Made by a program: the position numbers and the translations under genes. The notes beneath the pieces are model-generated. The model was not told where the DNA came from. It saw only the letters and a program-made list of their open reading frames with translations, and did no database searches. A stretch of 45,103 nt of DNA from assembly GCA_029838215.1 (NCBI GenBank), contig JALGVI010000015.1, forward strand, positions 1 through 45,103. The letters run 5' to 3'. Source of the stretch: Candidatus Helarchaeota archaeon. GTDB taxonomy: Archaea; Asgardarchaeota; Lokiarchaeia; Helarchaeales; RDOG01. Positions 33,368-41,887 of the stretch are shown one piece after another; the stretch's first letter is position 1, and the number at the start of each line of letters is the position of its first letter.

Positions 33368-34405
33368 TTAAAATTCACGAATGTCGCCGATCTTTTCTAA
33401 TAATTTTCCGTGTCTGACCGTAATTAATTCCCAATCTTGTAACTCGTGCCATCCCTCAAGATGGGGATCATTTTTTTTCAAGATTCGATTGGTAAATGGA
33501 TCTGAACAGACTTCCACCATTGAACCACCATGATAATTGGTTGAAAGGAGATCTTCCCATTCACGAAGATAGAGATCAAGATGATCTTCAAGAGATTCCT
33601 TCCAAATGCATGTCCATAGGCGTTGTGTTTTTCGTAGATATCTCCGGACTCGTTTTCGAATTTGTTCGGAAGCATTTCCAAGTTTTTCACGTAATTCACG
33701 ATGATTTTTTGCGTTTCTACGGATAAAGAATAAACGTGATCGGTCTTGGTTACTTTTCTTGAAAGCATATAGTGTCGTTCCATCGGAGAAAAGGAAATTC
33801 AAGGTCAGGTGTTTTTCATTAGTATTGACTGCAACCACATCTTTTATTAAAGATGCGAGAATGGATATGGTATCTCGGAAAGACCGCCTTTTAGTCGAAT
33901 CTTGCAAGTATTTTTCTAAAAGAAAAAGAAAGACTTTTTCAGAATCAGTGGTTCCTTTTTGTTTAAGTTCATTAAGAGAAAGATATTTCGTGGTCATGCG
34001 GCCATTATGTGCGAAAACCCAATTTCTTGTTGATTTGAAGTTAGGGTATGCCCAAGAAAGAAATGGGTGGCAATTTTCAAGCATTGGATTTGGGCCTAGT
34101 CGTAAATGGGCTATCCCTGCATCGAGATAATGTTTTTCCATATGAATTTTTTCTCGCAAGGAATAGAGCGATTTAATAACTCGTGCCATTTTAATGCGTT
34201 TTTCAGGTTTCTGAATTTCATACCAACGAGCTCCTGATTGATGCATGACCACTTGCGGAACAACTTTTCCTTTTCGGAAACCAGCGAATCCAAATCCGTC
34301 CAGATTGATTCCTGCTGGTTGCCAAGTTTCGAGTATTTCGAATAGATATAAGGAGAGAGAAATGTTGGAAGAATTGCCAGTACTAAAACCGTAAAGCCTG
34401 CACAT
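33368..34405 (-). CDS. Class II glutamine amidotransferase (YafJ/EgtC-like)
   Basis: The protein starts MCRLYGFSTG, placing the catalytic Cys at residue 2 after Met removal. Other Ntn-hydrolase features are the GINLDGFGFAGF stretch, AGIAHLRLGPNP and NWVFAHNGRM, which form the glutamine pocket. Residues after about 250 are basic and divergent. The family ranges from stand-alone glutaminases to EgtC-type amide hydrolases; there is no partner synthetase here, so the substrate is unknown. It is flanked by two SCP2 paralogues on the same strand. Confidence 0.8.
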   Translation of the reverse strand: MCRLYGFSTGNSSNISLSLYLFEILETWQPAGINLDGFGFAGFRKGKVVPQVVMHQSGARWYEIQKPEKRIKMARVIKSLYSLREKIHMEKHYLDAGIAHLRLGPNPMLENCHPFLSWAYPNFKSTRNWVFAHNGRMTTKYLSLNELKQKGTTDSEKVFLFLLEKYLQDSTKRRSFRDTISILASLIKDVVAVNTNEKHLTLNFLFSDGTTLYAFKKSNQDRSRLFFIRRNAKNHRELREKLGNASEQIRKRVRRYLRKTQRLWTCIWKESLEDHLDLYLREWEDLLSTNYHGGSMVEVCSDPFTNRILKKNDPHLEGWHELQDWELITVRHGKLLEKIGDIREF

Positions 34406-34525
34406 TCGTGATCACTTGTCATATATGGGGAAAAAAAGGAGCTGAGCCATATTAGAACGTGAAAATCATCGTGGCACTTTCTATTTGGATGAAGTAATCC
34501 GAGGATTTTTGAAACAAACTCAATA

Positions 34526-34939
34526 TTATGTCCCGATATCCAAACCTAGATTTTCACCAACAATTTCGAGAATAGAACGGATGGCAAGTGCTTTAGCCAT
34601 CTCACCCGTGATTTCAATGTCACCTGAGGTATATGCGGTGGCAGTGTCAAGCTCGCCACTCATGAGATTTTGAGCAACTTGTTCGGACAATCGAATAGTG
34701 ACCGTGGGTTGTTCATGCATTCCTTCGCCCGCAGTAAGTTTGCCAGCTTTTATCTCAAGATAGGAAGATAAAACGTCTTTAACATCGAGTTGTATGACAA
34801 TATCGTCCTGTTCTTTTAATTCATTCGTTAGTTCTTCATTTGAATTTGCTATTTCTTCTATGGCTTTCATCAACAATGGGATGTCTTTAAGTTGATAATC
34901 CTTGTTCTTAATTTTCTCTTTAATTTGGTCTACAGCCAC
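34526..34939 (-). CDS. SCP2-like sterol/lipid-carrier domain protein, paralogue 2
   Basis: It matches paralogue 1 along its length: VIQLDVKDVLSSYLEIKAGKL, QPTVTIRLSEQVAQNLMSGELDTATAYTSGDIEITGEMAKALAIRSILEIVGENLGLD. The two share the helix A-(I/L)-R-S-I-L-E-I-V-G-E near the end. The start is GTG 34939 with GGAG about 10 nt upstream; an ATG is not available nearby. The acidic surface and tunnel-forming hydrophobics are kept. It lies 121 bp behind the start of the amidotransferase gene. Confidence 0.8.
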   Translation of the reverse strand: MAVDQIKEKIKNKDYQLKDIPLLMKAIEEIANSNEELTNELKEQDDIVIQLDVKDVLSSYLEIKAGKLTAGEGMHEQPTVTIRLSEQVAQNLMSGELDTATAYTSGDIEITGEMAKALAIRSILEIVGENLGLDIGT

Positions 34940-35092
34940 AATTCCACGGCTCCTTGGAGTTCTTAGTTTAAATTTACGTTAAAGCTTTATAAATTTTCAT
35001 GCTTTGTTTTAAGGACAAATTGCCTGCGTTTTAAAAAAAAAGAAAAAAGAGCTAATTTATTGTAGATTTACAGCGGTTGAAGCACGAAAATG

Positions 35093-35665
35093 TTAGTATG
35101 GTCTTCCAGGGTGAGAATCTCGAGTATATTTGCTTCTTCCGCGATTTATACGGCCGCGGCTCCTATCATAATATCCGTCTCTATAACTTCTCTTTGGACG
35201 TCCATATTTGGGTCGCATGTATTTCTTATCTGACAGGTTATTGTCCAGACTCACCTCGGGGATTTCCTCATCGGAATCTTCGAGTTGTCCAAACTTTCCT
35301 AAATTTAATCTTAAATTGCCTCTAAAGATGGAAGTATAGGCGTTGATGATGTTATAACACTTATCGGGTTCGACTTTATCAATAGAATCATCCCACAACG
35401 TCAATATAATGGCTCCTGTTTCATCTCCAATTACAGCTTCAGCCACTCTATGAGTCGAACCATCCTTTTTGGACGTAACTTCTCTAATTTCGCTCTTTTC
35501 AACACATTTCACTTTTAAATTGATATTGTACATTTTAGGTCCCAATTCTTCTAAAACCTTGTATTCCTGCGTGATGGGCATTTCTGTTGCCGCTTCTTCA
35601 TCAGTAGATTCTAATTCTTCGGGACTTTCCTGAATTTCGTTATTTTCTTCGCTCATTTTTTTCAT
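35093..35665 (-). CDS. OB-fold single-stranded nucleic-acid-binding protein with Arg/Tyr-rich tail
   Basis: Residues about 40-140 match the archaeal SSB/SOSS-B-like OB fold: KMYNINLKVKCVEKSEIREV, THRVAEAVIGDETGAIILTLWDD and YNIINAYTSIFRGNLRLNLGKFGQLE. The N-terminus is acidic and low-complexity. The last ~45 residues are rich in Arg, Gly and Tyr (GRPKRSYRDGYYDRSRGRINRGRSKY), like RGG tails that add RNA or DNA affinity. I chose ATG 35665; MSEEN at 35656 is possible, and upstream in-frame starts lack ribosome sites. It may serve in replication, repair or RNA handling. Confidence 0.8.
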   Translation of the reverse strand: MKKMSEENNEIQESPEELESTDEEAATEMPITQEYKVLEELGPKMYNINLKVKCVEKSEIREVTSKKDGSTHRVAEAVIGDETGAIILTLWDDSIDKVEPDKCYNIINAYTSIFRGNLRLNLGKFGQLEDSDEEIPEVSLDNNLSDKKYMRPKYGRPKRSYRDGYYDRSRGRINRGRSKYTRDSHPGRPY

Positions 35666-35860
35666 CACGTTATTTCTAGTATTATTTTTGAAATTCCGGC
35701 TCAAAAAGTTCCGTAAAAGCTTACGATACAAAATTCGAGAAGGAAAATCAAAATACAAAAAAAAATTTCAAATTTAAGTGTTGTTTTTCCAGAGCATGAT
35801 TTATTAATTATGAATCATGACGAAGTAAAATAAAATAAAATTTATGAAGTCGTGAGAACG

Positions 35861-36646
35861 ATGATTAAAGAATTATGGATTGTCGACAAGCAATCGGGAA
35901 CCACTCTCCTCCAGCGTGGTTACGGGCAGACTCAGACGAGTGAACGTTTAATGTCCGGTTTTTTACAAGCAATTTACGGACTTTATCAGTATGCGGAGTC
36001 GGAGTTGGCATCAGCTGAGGGTGGTAAGGGCTTGGAAAGCATAAACATGGTCGGCATGAGATGGTTATATGAAGAGAAAAAAGGATTGATTTTTATTGCT
36101 GCCACGGACAAGGAAACTCAATTGGAATTATTGCTAAGTCAATTGAACTTGATAGCTGACACGTTTATTGAAAAATTCGGCTCGCCGTTTGAAGCACTTT
36201 ATGGGGGGGGCTTGGAAAAATGGCTTGAAGGTGATTTTTCTCCATTCCTACTTGAATTGGATGATATTGTCTCGCAATGGGATCAGATGAAGCGTGTTGA
36301 GAATGCGGCAAAGGTCATGGATTTTCTTGACGTTGTTCAAAACGTCATGGAGCGATTCCAGAACTTCCCAGGTTTTGACACATTAATTGAAGGGGGGCAT
36401 CTCGACATTTTGGGACAGGCATTTGCAGATGGGAATTGGGACATGTCTTTTCTTTCAAGCATAGATGAATCCGACTTGCGAGAAAAGATCGAACGGATCT
36501 TCGGTCATATAATGGAATTCTTCATTTCCCAGGGCTTAGACGTTATCACGTTATGCAGGACATATCTTCATCCGTATTTCAAAACAGACTGGACGCGGAT
36601 AAAAGAAACGGGCTTGGACGATCTTTTAATCCAATTATTCATATAG
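35861..36646 (+). CDS. Longin-like protein with C-terminal helical domain, paralogue 2
   Basis: The protein starts MIKELWIVDKQSGTTLLQRGYG, then a helix (LMSGFLQAIYGLYQYAES) and strands LESINMVGMRWLYEEKKGLIFIAATD, the same longin-like order as the 27025-27870 gene. Its C-terminal helical part ends YLHPYFKTDWTRIKETGLDDLLIQLF, also shared. I chose ATG 35861 since the paralogue starts at the same residue; the GTG at 35852 is only the ribosome-site neighbourhood. It stands alone, 18 nt from the convergent zinc-ribbon gene. Confidence 0.65.
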   Translation: MIKELWIVDKQSGTTLLQRGYGQTQTSERLMSGFLQAIYGLYQYAESELASAEGGKGLESINMVGMRWLYEEKKGLIFIAATDKETQLELLLSQLNLIADTFIEKFGSPFEALYGGGLEKWLEGDFSPFLLELDDIVSQWDQMKRVENAAKVMDFLDVVQNVMERFQNFPGFDTLIEGGHLDILGQAFADGNWDMSFLSSIDESDLREKIERIFGHIMEFFISQGLDVITLCRTYLHPYFKTDWTRIKETGLDDLLIQLFI

Positions 36647-36663
36647 AAAAAGATTAAATGTTT

Positions 36664-37302
36664 TTAAAAAAACTTTACTTTTTTATTACAATGAGGACAA
36701 ATTGTCATTCCCGGAGTGTAATACACCGTTTCTCCGCATAATGGACAGACCATTTCAATTTCTTCAACTTCAGCTTCTTCGAACATCTTCTTGCGTTTTA
36801 ATTCTTCCTTAGATATTTGAGTTTCGAGAGCAGATTTCTTTTTATCGGCCTTTTGTTTTTCCTTTTTTTCCGGTTTATCAAATGTTTTCAGAACATCAGA
36901 CAAATTTTGGATGTTGGTGTTTATGTACTCGGTGATCATGGGCAAGATATCACTTGGGATTTTCTTGAAGTATACGCGGGCTTTTACGGCTTTTTTCCCT
37001 CCTCTCACGATGCACAAGATGCTGAATTTTCCTTTTTCCACCTTGATTTTTTCCATGTCATTGTAGAAAATGCTAATCCCATCAAACGCATCCCTGTTCA
37101 ATTCTTTAACTTTCTTGACCTGACCAATGAAAGCCACTCGATTAGTGGTGACATAAAGATCTCCTTTTTTCAAGTTTCGGAAATCCAAACGTTCTGCAGA
37201 TGTTGAAGTTCCGCTAATTTCGACTTCAGGGACTGCGTGAGCAATTGTTTCTCCTTCAAGGACATATGGTTTTCCTAACTCGTCCCAAAACCTGTCAGAC
37301 AT
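36664..37302 (-). CDS. PH/GRAM-like domain protein with C-terminal zinc ribbon
   Basis: Residues 15-130 resemble a PH/GRAM or GLUE-type lipid-binding fold: GDLYVTTNRVAFIG is the typical strand-turn of such domains, followed by FSILCIVRGGKKAVKARVYF. A Lys-rich linker leads to a zinc ribbon C-P-L-C-x12-C-P-H-C at the C-terminus. The ATG at 37302 has GGAG 8 nt upstream. It is the last gene of a three-gene operon with a small acidic protein and a membrane protein. Similarity to Vps36 GLUE is only by pattern and needs a structural check. Confidence 0.55.
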   Translation of the reverse strand: MSDRFWDELGKPYVLEGETIAHAVPEVEISGTSTSAERLDFRNLKKGDLYVTTNRVAFIGQVKKVKELNRDAFDGISIFYNDMEKIKVEKGKFSILCIVRGGKKAVKARVYFKKIPSDILPMITEYINTNIQNLSDVLKTFDKPEKKEKQKADKKKSALETQISKEELKRKKMFEEAEVEEIEMVCPLCGETVYYTPGMTICPHCNKKVKFF

Positions 37303-37328
37303 GAAAACTTCTCCTTTTTCACGATAAA

Positions 37329-37538
37329 TCATTCAAATCCAATAAATTTTCGGGCTTGTTTTTCCTCTTCTTCTTTTTTCATTTTCTCGGCCATTTCAGG
37401 GTCCACATTTGTAATTCGATCAAATGCTGATTCAGAAGCATTCTCCAATCCCAATTTCTTTAGTCTTTCGCGTTCACGCAGGATCTCTTCTCCTTCCACG
37501 ACTTCCGTTTCTTCTTCAGTTTTTTCTTCGTCACTCAT
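37329..37538 (-). CDS. Small highly charged protein, 69 aa
   Basis: I do not recognise a family. The protein is very rich in Glu and Lys with no hydrophobic core, so it is probably an extended or coiled-coil adaptor. It ends EEKQARKFIGFE. ATG 37538 is used; upstream in-frame TTG 37568 is possible. It lies 26 nt before the PH/GRAM-like gene and 42 nt after the membrane protein gene, probably in one operon. Confidence 0.55.
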   Translation of the reverse strand: MSDEEKTEEETEVVEGEEILRERERLKKLGLENASESAFDRITNVDPEMAEKMKKEEEEKQARKFIGFE

Positions 37539-37580
37539 ATAATCATCTTCCTTTTCTACTTTCCACAAATAACTATTCTT

Positions 37581-38108
37581 TCAAATTGCCGGAGTAAGAA
37601 ACATCGGAATTGCTCCAGCGGCACCTAGAAAGGCGAAGTTTATGAAAAACGGTATCAACCAGACGAGAGCAAATACGAGCAAGGATGGAACCCAAGACAA
37701 ACTAAATTGCTTTTTCACGAATACTAATTGAATTAATGGAATGAAGAGCGTGATGATCATGAGAGCAAGTCCCAGCTGATCAATAATACCGGGAATTCCT
37801 GGAATAATGAATGTCATTGGTTGAAATATGAAAGGCACGAGAGCACCAAGCATGAAAGATAAGAGAAAAGTATAGAGAAATCCAATGACGAGACCACATG
37901 CCAAGAAGATCATGAATGGTAAGAAAGCAAGATAGATTGAGATTCTTAAGGTATTTCCAACCGTGAATTTTTCGGGAAGATCGTCAGTCGCCATTTCTAG
38001 GCGATCTAACACCCGAAAAACGACAAAGTAGAGCATTATGGCATAAAATACAAAGTCAAACACGAGCATTCCAATCATCATGACTCCAACGAGATATATC
38101 GTAGGCAT
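37581..38108 (-). CDS. Integral membrane protein, about five transmembrane segments
   Basis: The 175-aa protein is almost all hydrophobic, with about five membrane segments and a charged loop after the first (RVLDRLEMATDDLPEKF). The ribosome site GAGGTGAATCA precedes the ATG. It heads the operon that also encodes the small charged protein and the PH/GRAM-like zinc-ribbon protein, so these may form a membrane-bound unit. A Yip1-like family is possible from size and topology but I cannot confirm it. Confidence 0.65.
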   Translation of the reverse strand: MPTIYLVGVMMIGMLVFDFVFYAIMLYFVVFRVLDRLEMATDDLPEKFTVGNTLRISIYLAFLPFMIFLACGLVIGFLYTFLLSFMLGALVPFIFQPMTFIIPGIPGIIDQLGLALMIITLFIPLIQLVFVKKQFSLSWVPSLLVFALVWLIPFFINFAFLGAAGAIPMFLTPAI

Positions 38109-38231
38109 TGATTCACCTCATCCAGTTAATTATGACAATATAACGGATTCTTTATTAATTTATTTTTGATGGTGTTCATTCGACTTGAACGTCCGCCGTG
38201 ATTAGCGTGAATTGGTTGAGAATCAGGGCAT

Positions 38232-38990
38232 TTAAGGTCGTTTGACTTGATTAATGATCCAATTGAAGATGATCTTGAGAACACGTGAGTCTCGGTGGAG
38301 TTTATGACCACCATTAGGAATGAGCATCAATTCTTTTGGATTATTTGCTGCCTGATGGAGTTTTATTGCATTTTCCTTTGAGATCAATTCGTCTTTCTCC
38401 CCATGCACGATGAGAATTGGTGCTTTTACCTGCTTGACGTGAGTTAGTGGATTAATCTCGACCAGTTGTTTTTTGATTTCTCGTATTTTTAATTTCTGAT
38501 CGGCAAAAGTCATGAGAATTCCGAAGAGGAGCCTATCGAAAAAAGCAGATTCCGGATTCAAATCAGCAGGAGGGGCTGCACAGACGAGAAATTTTGGACG
38601 TGAATCACGTGCTGCGAAGTACGGAGTGATCATGGCACCTGCACTAAAAGAGAGGATTCCCGCGTGGTCAGGATTGAGTCTCGGTTCGTGCTCTTGCACG
38701 TGATTGAAAATGTCTTTCACGTTTTGAACCCATCCGAGCGGAGAATACTTGCCAGATGATCCCTTACATCCTTGAAAATTAAATAAAGCCACGATAAAAC
38801 CGTGATCGCAATAAGGCGTGCAAATTTCCAAATAGCCTTTTTCTTCCACGGAGAGATTCCGACCTTCAGGAGAAGGAATTCCGTGTAGAATAGCGAGGAA
38901 TGAATATTCATCCTGTTCTTTGTCAGGATAACAAACCGTCCCTGAGATTCTTGAATCATTACTTTGAATCGTCTCACGAATTTCTTTCAT
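38232..38990 (-). CDS. Alpha/beta hydrolase
   Basis: The fold is shown by FLAILHGIPSPEGRN (oxyanion region), FNFQGCKGSSG, the nucleophile elbow GILSFSAGAM, the acid site VHGEKDELIS and the final NGGHKLH. The Ser, Asp and His order is that of esterases and dienelactone hydrolase-like enzymes. The elbow reads S-F-S-A-G, where the first Gly of G-x-S-x-G is Ser, a variant. No signal peptide is present. It lies 124 bp behind the start of the membrane-protein operon and looks like a single-gene unit. Confidence 0.82.
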   Translation of the reverse strand: MKEIRETIQSNDSRISGTVCYPDKEQDEYSFLAILHGIPSPEGRNLSVEEKGYLEICTPYCDHGFIVALFNFQGCKGSSGKYSPLGWVQNVKDIFNHVQEHEPRLNPDHAGILSFSAGAMITPYFAARDSRPKFLVCAAPPADLNPESAFFDRLLFGILMTFADQKLKIREIKKQLVEINPLTHVKQVKAPILIVHGEKDELISKENAIKLHQAANNPKELMLIPNGGHKLHRDSRVLKIIFNWIINQVKRP

Positions 38991-39073
38991 TATACCATCC
39001 GTTATTGATTTCGATTTAAATTAAATTTCGTCCTTCCTTGTGAAACGGGATTTTTTTGAAGTCTTCTTCTCGG

Positions 39074-40489
39074 TTATTCAATCATCACGTCAATTTTCTT
39101 TTTTCTCAATTTCTTTAGGATTTTTTGCTGGACCTTGTCCATTACGAGGGGATTTCCCACGAGCTCAAGTCGAGTCAGTTTCGGGAGATTTGTCAGTGAT
39201 TTTGGGAGTGTTTCTATTTTATTCCCACTGACATGGAGTTCCTGTAAGGCTTTCATCTCGTGAATTTCAGTTGGTAACAATTTCAGGCCAGTATTGTTTA
39301 ATCGCAATTTTTTCAACTTTTTCAGTTGAATGATTCCATTTGGTAGCATCGTGATTTGATTATTGCTCAAATCCAATCCTTCGAGATTTGAAAGCTCCAA
39401 TATCTCGTTCGGAAGTTCATCAAGTTGATTGTTGCTCAGTAATAGGACTTTTAGGGAAGTTAATTTCCCGATCCACGATGATAATGAGCTTAATAGATTG
39501 TTTCTGAGGTCTATTCCCTCCAATTTTGGAAGCATGGCGAAGGTTTCTGGAAGGCGACTTATTTTATTATTATTCAATCGCAGGATTCTAAGTTCCCGCA
39601 GTTTTTCTAATGAGTTCGGGAGTATTCTAATCTGGTTTTCGCTCAAATCAAGGATTTCGAGTGCTTGCAAGCTTCCATCCAAGATAGTAATATCTTCGAG
39701 TCTATTTCCTTTGAGATCCAATGTTTTCAATGAATTCATTCCGTGGATGGTGATTCGTTTAAGACCATCATACTCGAGTTCAAGTTTTTCAAGCGAGTTT
39801 AATTTCAATATCGAAGAAGGCAAGTCCTGTAAAAACTTATTATTTATTTTTAGTGCATGAACCACTTTTTTTGCTGAGAAAAAAACTACGGGCATTTCAT
39901 TTTCCTGATATGCATTCCATCCGTTTTCCTTTTCTGAAAATATGTTGATGGTTATTGTTCTTTGGTTCATTTCATCATAAAACTCTTTGAAAGCATTCCT
40001 TTCTTTTTCCGTCAAATTTAGCAATTGTTCCTTGAATTTCAGGTCTCGCAAGATCTTTCTGGATAAGATCATCTCTTCCGTGATTTCGTCGCTATTAATG
40101 AGCGATTCCAAGAGTTCCATCGCCTTTTCGCCACCGATCTCACCAAGAGATTTGATTGCAATTTCGCAAATGGACGAATATTGGCTGTTTAGATATTTTC
40201 CGATTTTTTTAACATTATTGGATGTAATGAATTTTTCCAATTCCAGTTTTTCTTTTATTTCCATCAGGAGGTCATCAATTATTTCTTGTAAGTCGATTAG
40301 TCCATCTTGTTTTACCAATTTTTTTAGCTGTTTTGGGGTTTTTTTATCAGCCATCAAGACGATTGCTCTTCGTGCTTTTCTTTGCTTTATTCTATTTTCG
40401 TGCTTGAGATAATTCAACAATCCATAAAGATCGCCGTTATTGGTCAGATCACTCATTTTTTCTTCGTCTAAATCAAATTCTATGTTCAT
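39074..40489 (-). CDS. Leucine-rich repeat protein with HEAT-like N-terminal region
   Basis: Residues 200-465 hold about ten LRR units of 23 residues with L-x-x-L-x-L-x-x-N-x-(L/I)-x-x-L-P-x-x-(I/L), the leucine-rich repeat type seen in Roco-like and adaptor proteins. Residues 30-170 are helical, including a HEAT-like helix pair (SSICEIAIKSLGEIGGEKAMELLESLINS). There is no signal peptide or GTPase part. ATG 40489 is used; an upstream TTG in frame (40498) overlaps the GAGG site. It would be a protein-binding scaffold in the cytoplasm. Its partner is unknown. Confidence 0.8.
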   Translation of the reverse strand: MNIEFDLDEEKMSDLTNNGDLYGLLNYLKHENRIKQRKARRAIVLMADKKTPKQLKKLVKQDGLIDLQEIIDDLLMEIKEKLELEKFITSNNVKKIGKYLNSQYSSICEIAIKSLGEIGGEKAMELLESLINSDEITEEMILSRKILRDLKFKEQLLNLTEKERNAFKEFYDEMNQRTITINIFSEKENGWNAYQENEMPVVFFSAKKVVHALKINNKFLQDLPSSILKLNSLEKLELEYDGLKRITIHGMNSLKTLDLKGNRLEDITILDGSLQALEILDLSENQIRILPNSLEKLRELRILRLNNNKISRLPETFAMLPKLEGIDLRNNLLSSLSSWIGKLTSLKVLLLSNNQLDELPNEILELSNLEGLDLSNNQITMLPNGIIQLKKLKKLRLNNTGLKLLPTEIHEMKALQELHVSGNKIETLPKSLTNLPKLTRLELVGNPLVMDKVQQKILKKLRKKKIDVMIE

Positions 40490-40817
40490 CTGAAACAAAA
40501 CCTCGTACTTGAGATATTTTGAGAAGATTTATCATCGTACAAATTTTTCTTTGATTTAATCTCAAAATTGGATTTTATTCTTTTTCCAAGATGGTTGTCT
40601 TGACTGGTTGAGTATCTCTCTAGATTTCTTGCCATGAAATTTGTGAAAAAAGCTCGAAATTTCTTTTCTTGCTTGGGGAATACTTTCACTGACCTCTCTC
40701 TATCTCCCCTCGGTTTAATGGCAGTTTAATTTAGTAGAACCTATTTAATGGAGAATCTAAGCGAGTAATTCAGATGAATTTAACTTAAAAATTAAAAAAA
40801 ATGATAGGTGATTGGAA
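40490..40817. other. Intergenic stretch, divergent promoters
   Basis: These 328 bases separate the LRR gene from the gene at 40818. A 67-codon minus-strand frame (40486-40689) overlaps the LRR start and has an odd basic composition, so I leave it out. The stretch before 40818 contains GGTGAT as a ribosome site. No RNA gene or repeat is seen. Confidence 0.4.
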
Positions 40818-41570
40818 GTGAAAGGCGCAAAGAATGAGAACCGTGGTCAAGTGCAGGACATTTCGAGCGTGAAGGATAAATTCATTGTTAAATCCTATTT
40901 TCGTCATGATGGAAAGTATGTAAGGCAGCAATTTAGGGATGGAGAGGATTTAGTTTTTGCAGGCTTTCGTGATGATTCCATTTGTTTTTTGGAAATTGAT
41001 TTTAATTTCCCAGGTCTTGATGCCTTGGAGATTATTGAGTTTGAATCGATAAACGTGATGATGTCTGCATCAGTTTATCGAAGCAAGGATCCCCTGTTAT
41101 GGCAAACATATCAAGAGATGATGGCTTATCATTGGGATAAATTTTCAAACATATGCCAAAAACATCTTGCAATATTATCCGATGATCCTGCTTGCATTTA
41201 TAATGACAAGGCTACGTGGTTGCTTGAAATCATCGTGCAACCGGATTTGACGTTTTCTCGGCTTCGTGATCTCGTTAAAGAAATCGTTGATTTTTTTTCG
41301 GATTTAATTCGGAGGATCCAGTTGGAAATTGAGTTTGAAGAAGGTAATATTGATTTTTTAAACGTGGAGGAAGAGCTTCGTGAATATTCTAGATGTACTG
41401 CAAATGTTCAAAAGAAAGATTTTGTTGTACGACTTCCTGTCACTGTTTATGAACGGCTGAGTTCTTTTCCCGACATAAATTGGTCCGAACTTGTCAGCAT
41501 GGAGGTCGAAAAGATCCTTGCTAGTCTTGAATTGGAAAAACTGATTGATGAATTTGACGTAAAATCTTAA
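40818..41570 (+). CDS. Unknown protein with a C-terminal ribbon-helix-helix-like segment
   Basis: The N-terminal 200 residues match no family I know: mixed strands (YFRHDGKYVRQQFRDGEDLVFAGF) and helices, soluble. The last 45 residues read VVRLPVTVYERLSSFPDINWSELVSMEVEKILASLELEKL, which resembles a CopG/VapB-type ribbon-helix-helix, with F-P-D-I-N-W-S-E-L the usual helix turn. It may bind DNA or dimerise through this tail. I chose GTG 40818, with GGTGAT 5 nt upstream; TTG 40812 overlaps that site. It lies 317 bp before the MglA-like GTPase gene. Confidence 0.5.
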   Translation: MKGAKNENRGQVQDISSVKDKFIVKSYFRHDGKYVRQQFRDGEDLVFAGFRDDSICFLEIDFNFPGLDALEIIEFESINVMMSASVYRSKDPLLWQTYQEMMAYHWDKFSNICQKHLAILSDDPACIYNDKATWLLEIIVQPDLTFSRLRDLVKEIVDFFSDLIRRIQLEIEFEEGNIDFLNVEEELREYSRCTANVQKKDFVVRLPVTVYERLSSFPDINWSELVSMEVEKILASLELEKLIDEFDVKS

Positions 41571-41887
41571 AAATTCCCTTTTTTGAGAGATGGTTATAAA
41601 AGATCAGGAAATTTTTTTATTTTGAAGCAATTTCCATTTTATAATATTTATTCAGTGGAAGTAATGGGATATTTTTGAGAAATTATATTTAAACGTGATT
41701 GAGATCCTTTTTCTTTTTTTGGAATAAACCAGTCATGGAAGTTCTGATGATTCACCATTTATTAAACGAACTGTTTGAATAAAAATTTGATAAAATTTTA
41801 ATAGCATTCAATCTTTACTTAGAATAGATTATTCATCAGAAGCAATCGTACGATAAATTTAAGTTTAGGACAGGTGGAAGTGGACTC
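41571..41887. other. AT-rich intergenic stretch
   Basis: I see no gene in these 317 bases. They are AT-rich with several T-runs near 41611-41630 and 41708-41720 that may end the previous transcript. The GTPase promoter should lie in the last ~80 bases, which include AATAGATTATTCATC and GGTGGAAGTG just before the start. Confidence 0.4.

Noticed and set aside
40486-40689. 67-codon minus-strand frame upstream of the LRR gene
   Set aside because: It overlaps the LRR start, is basic and low in information, and lacks a ribosome site.
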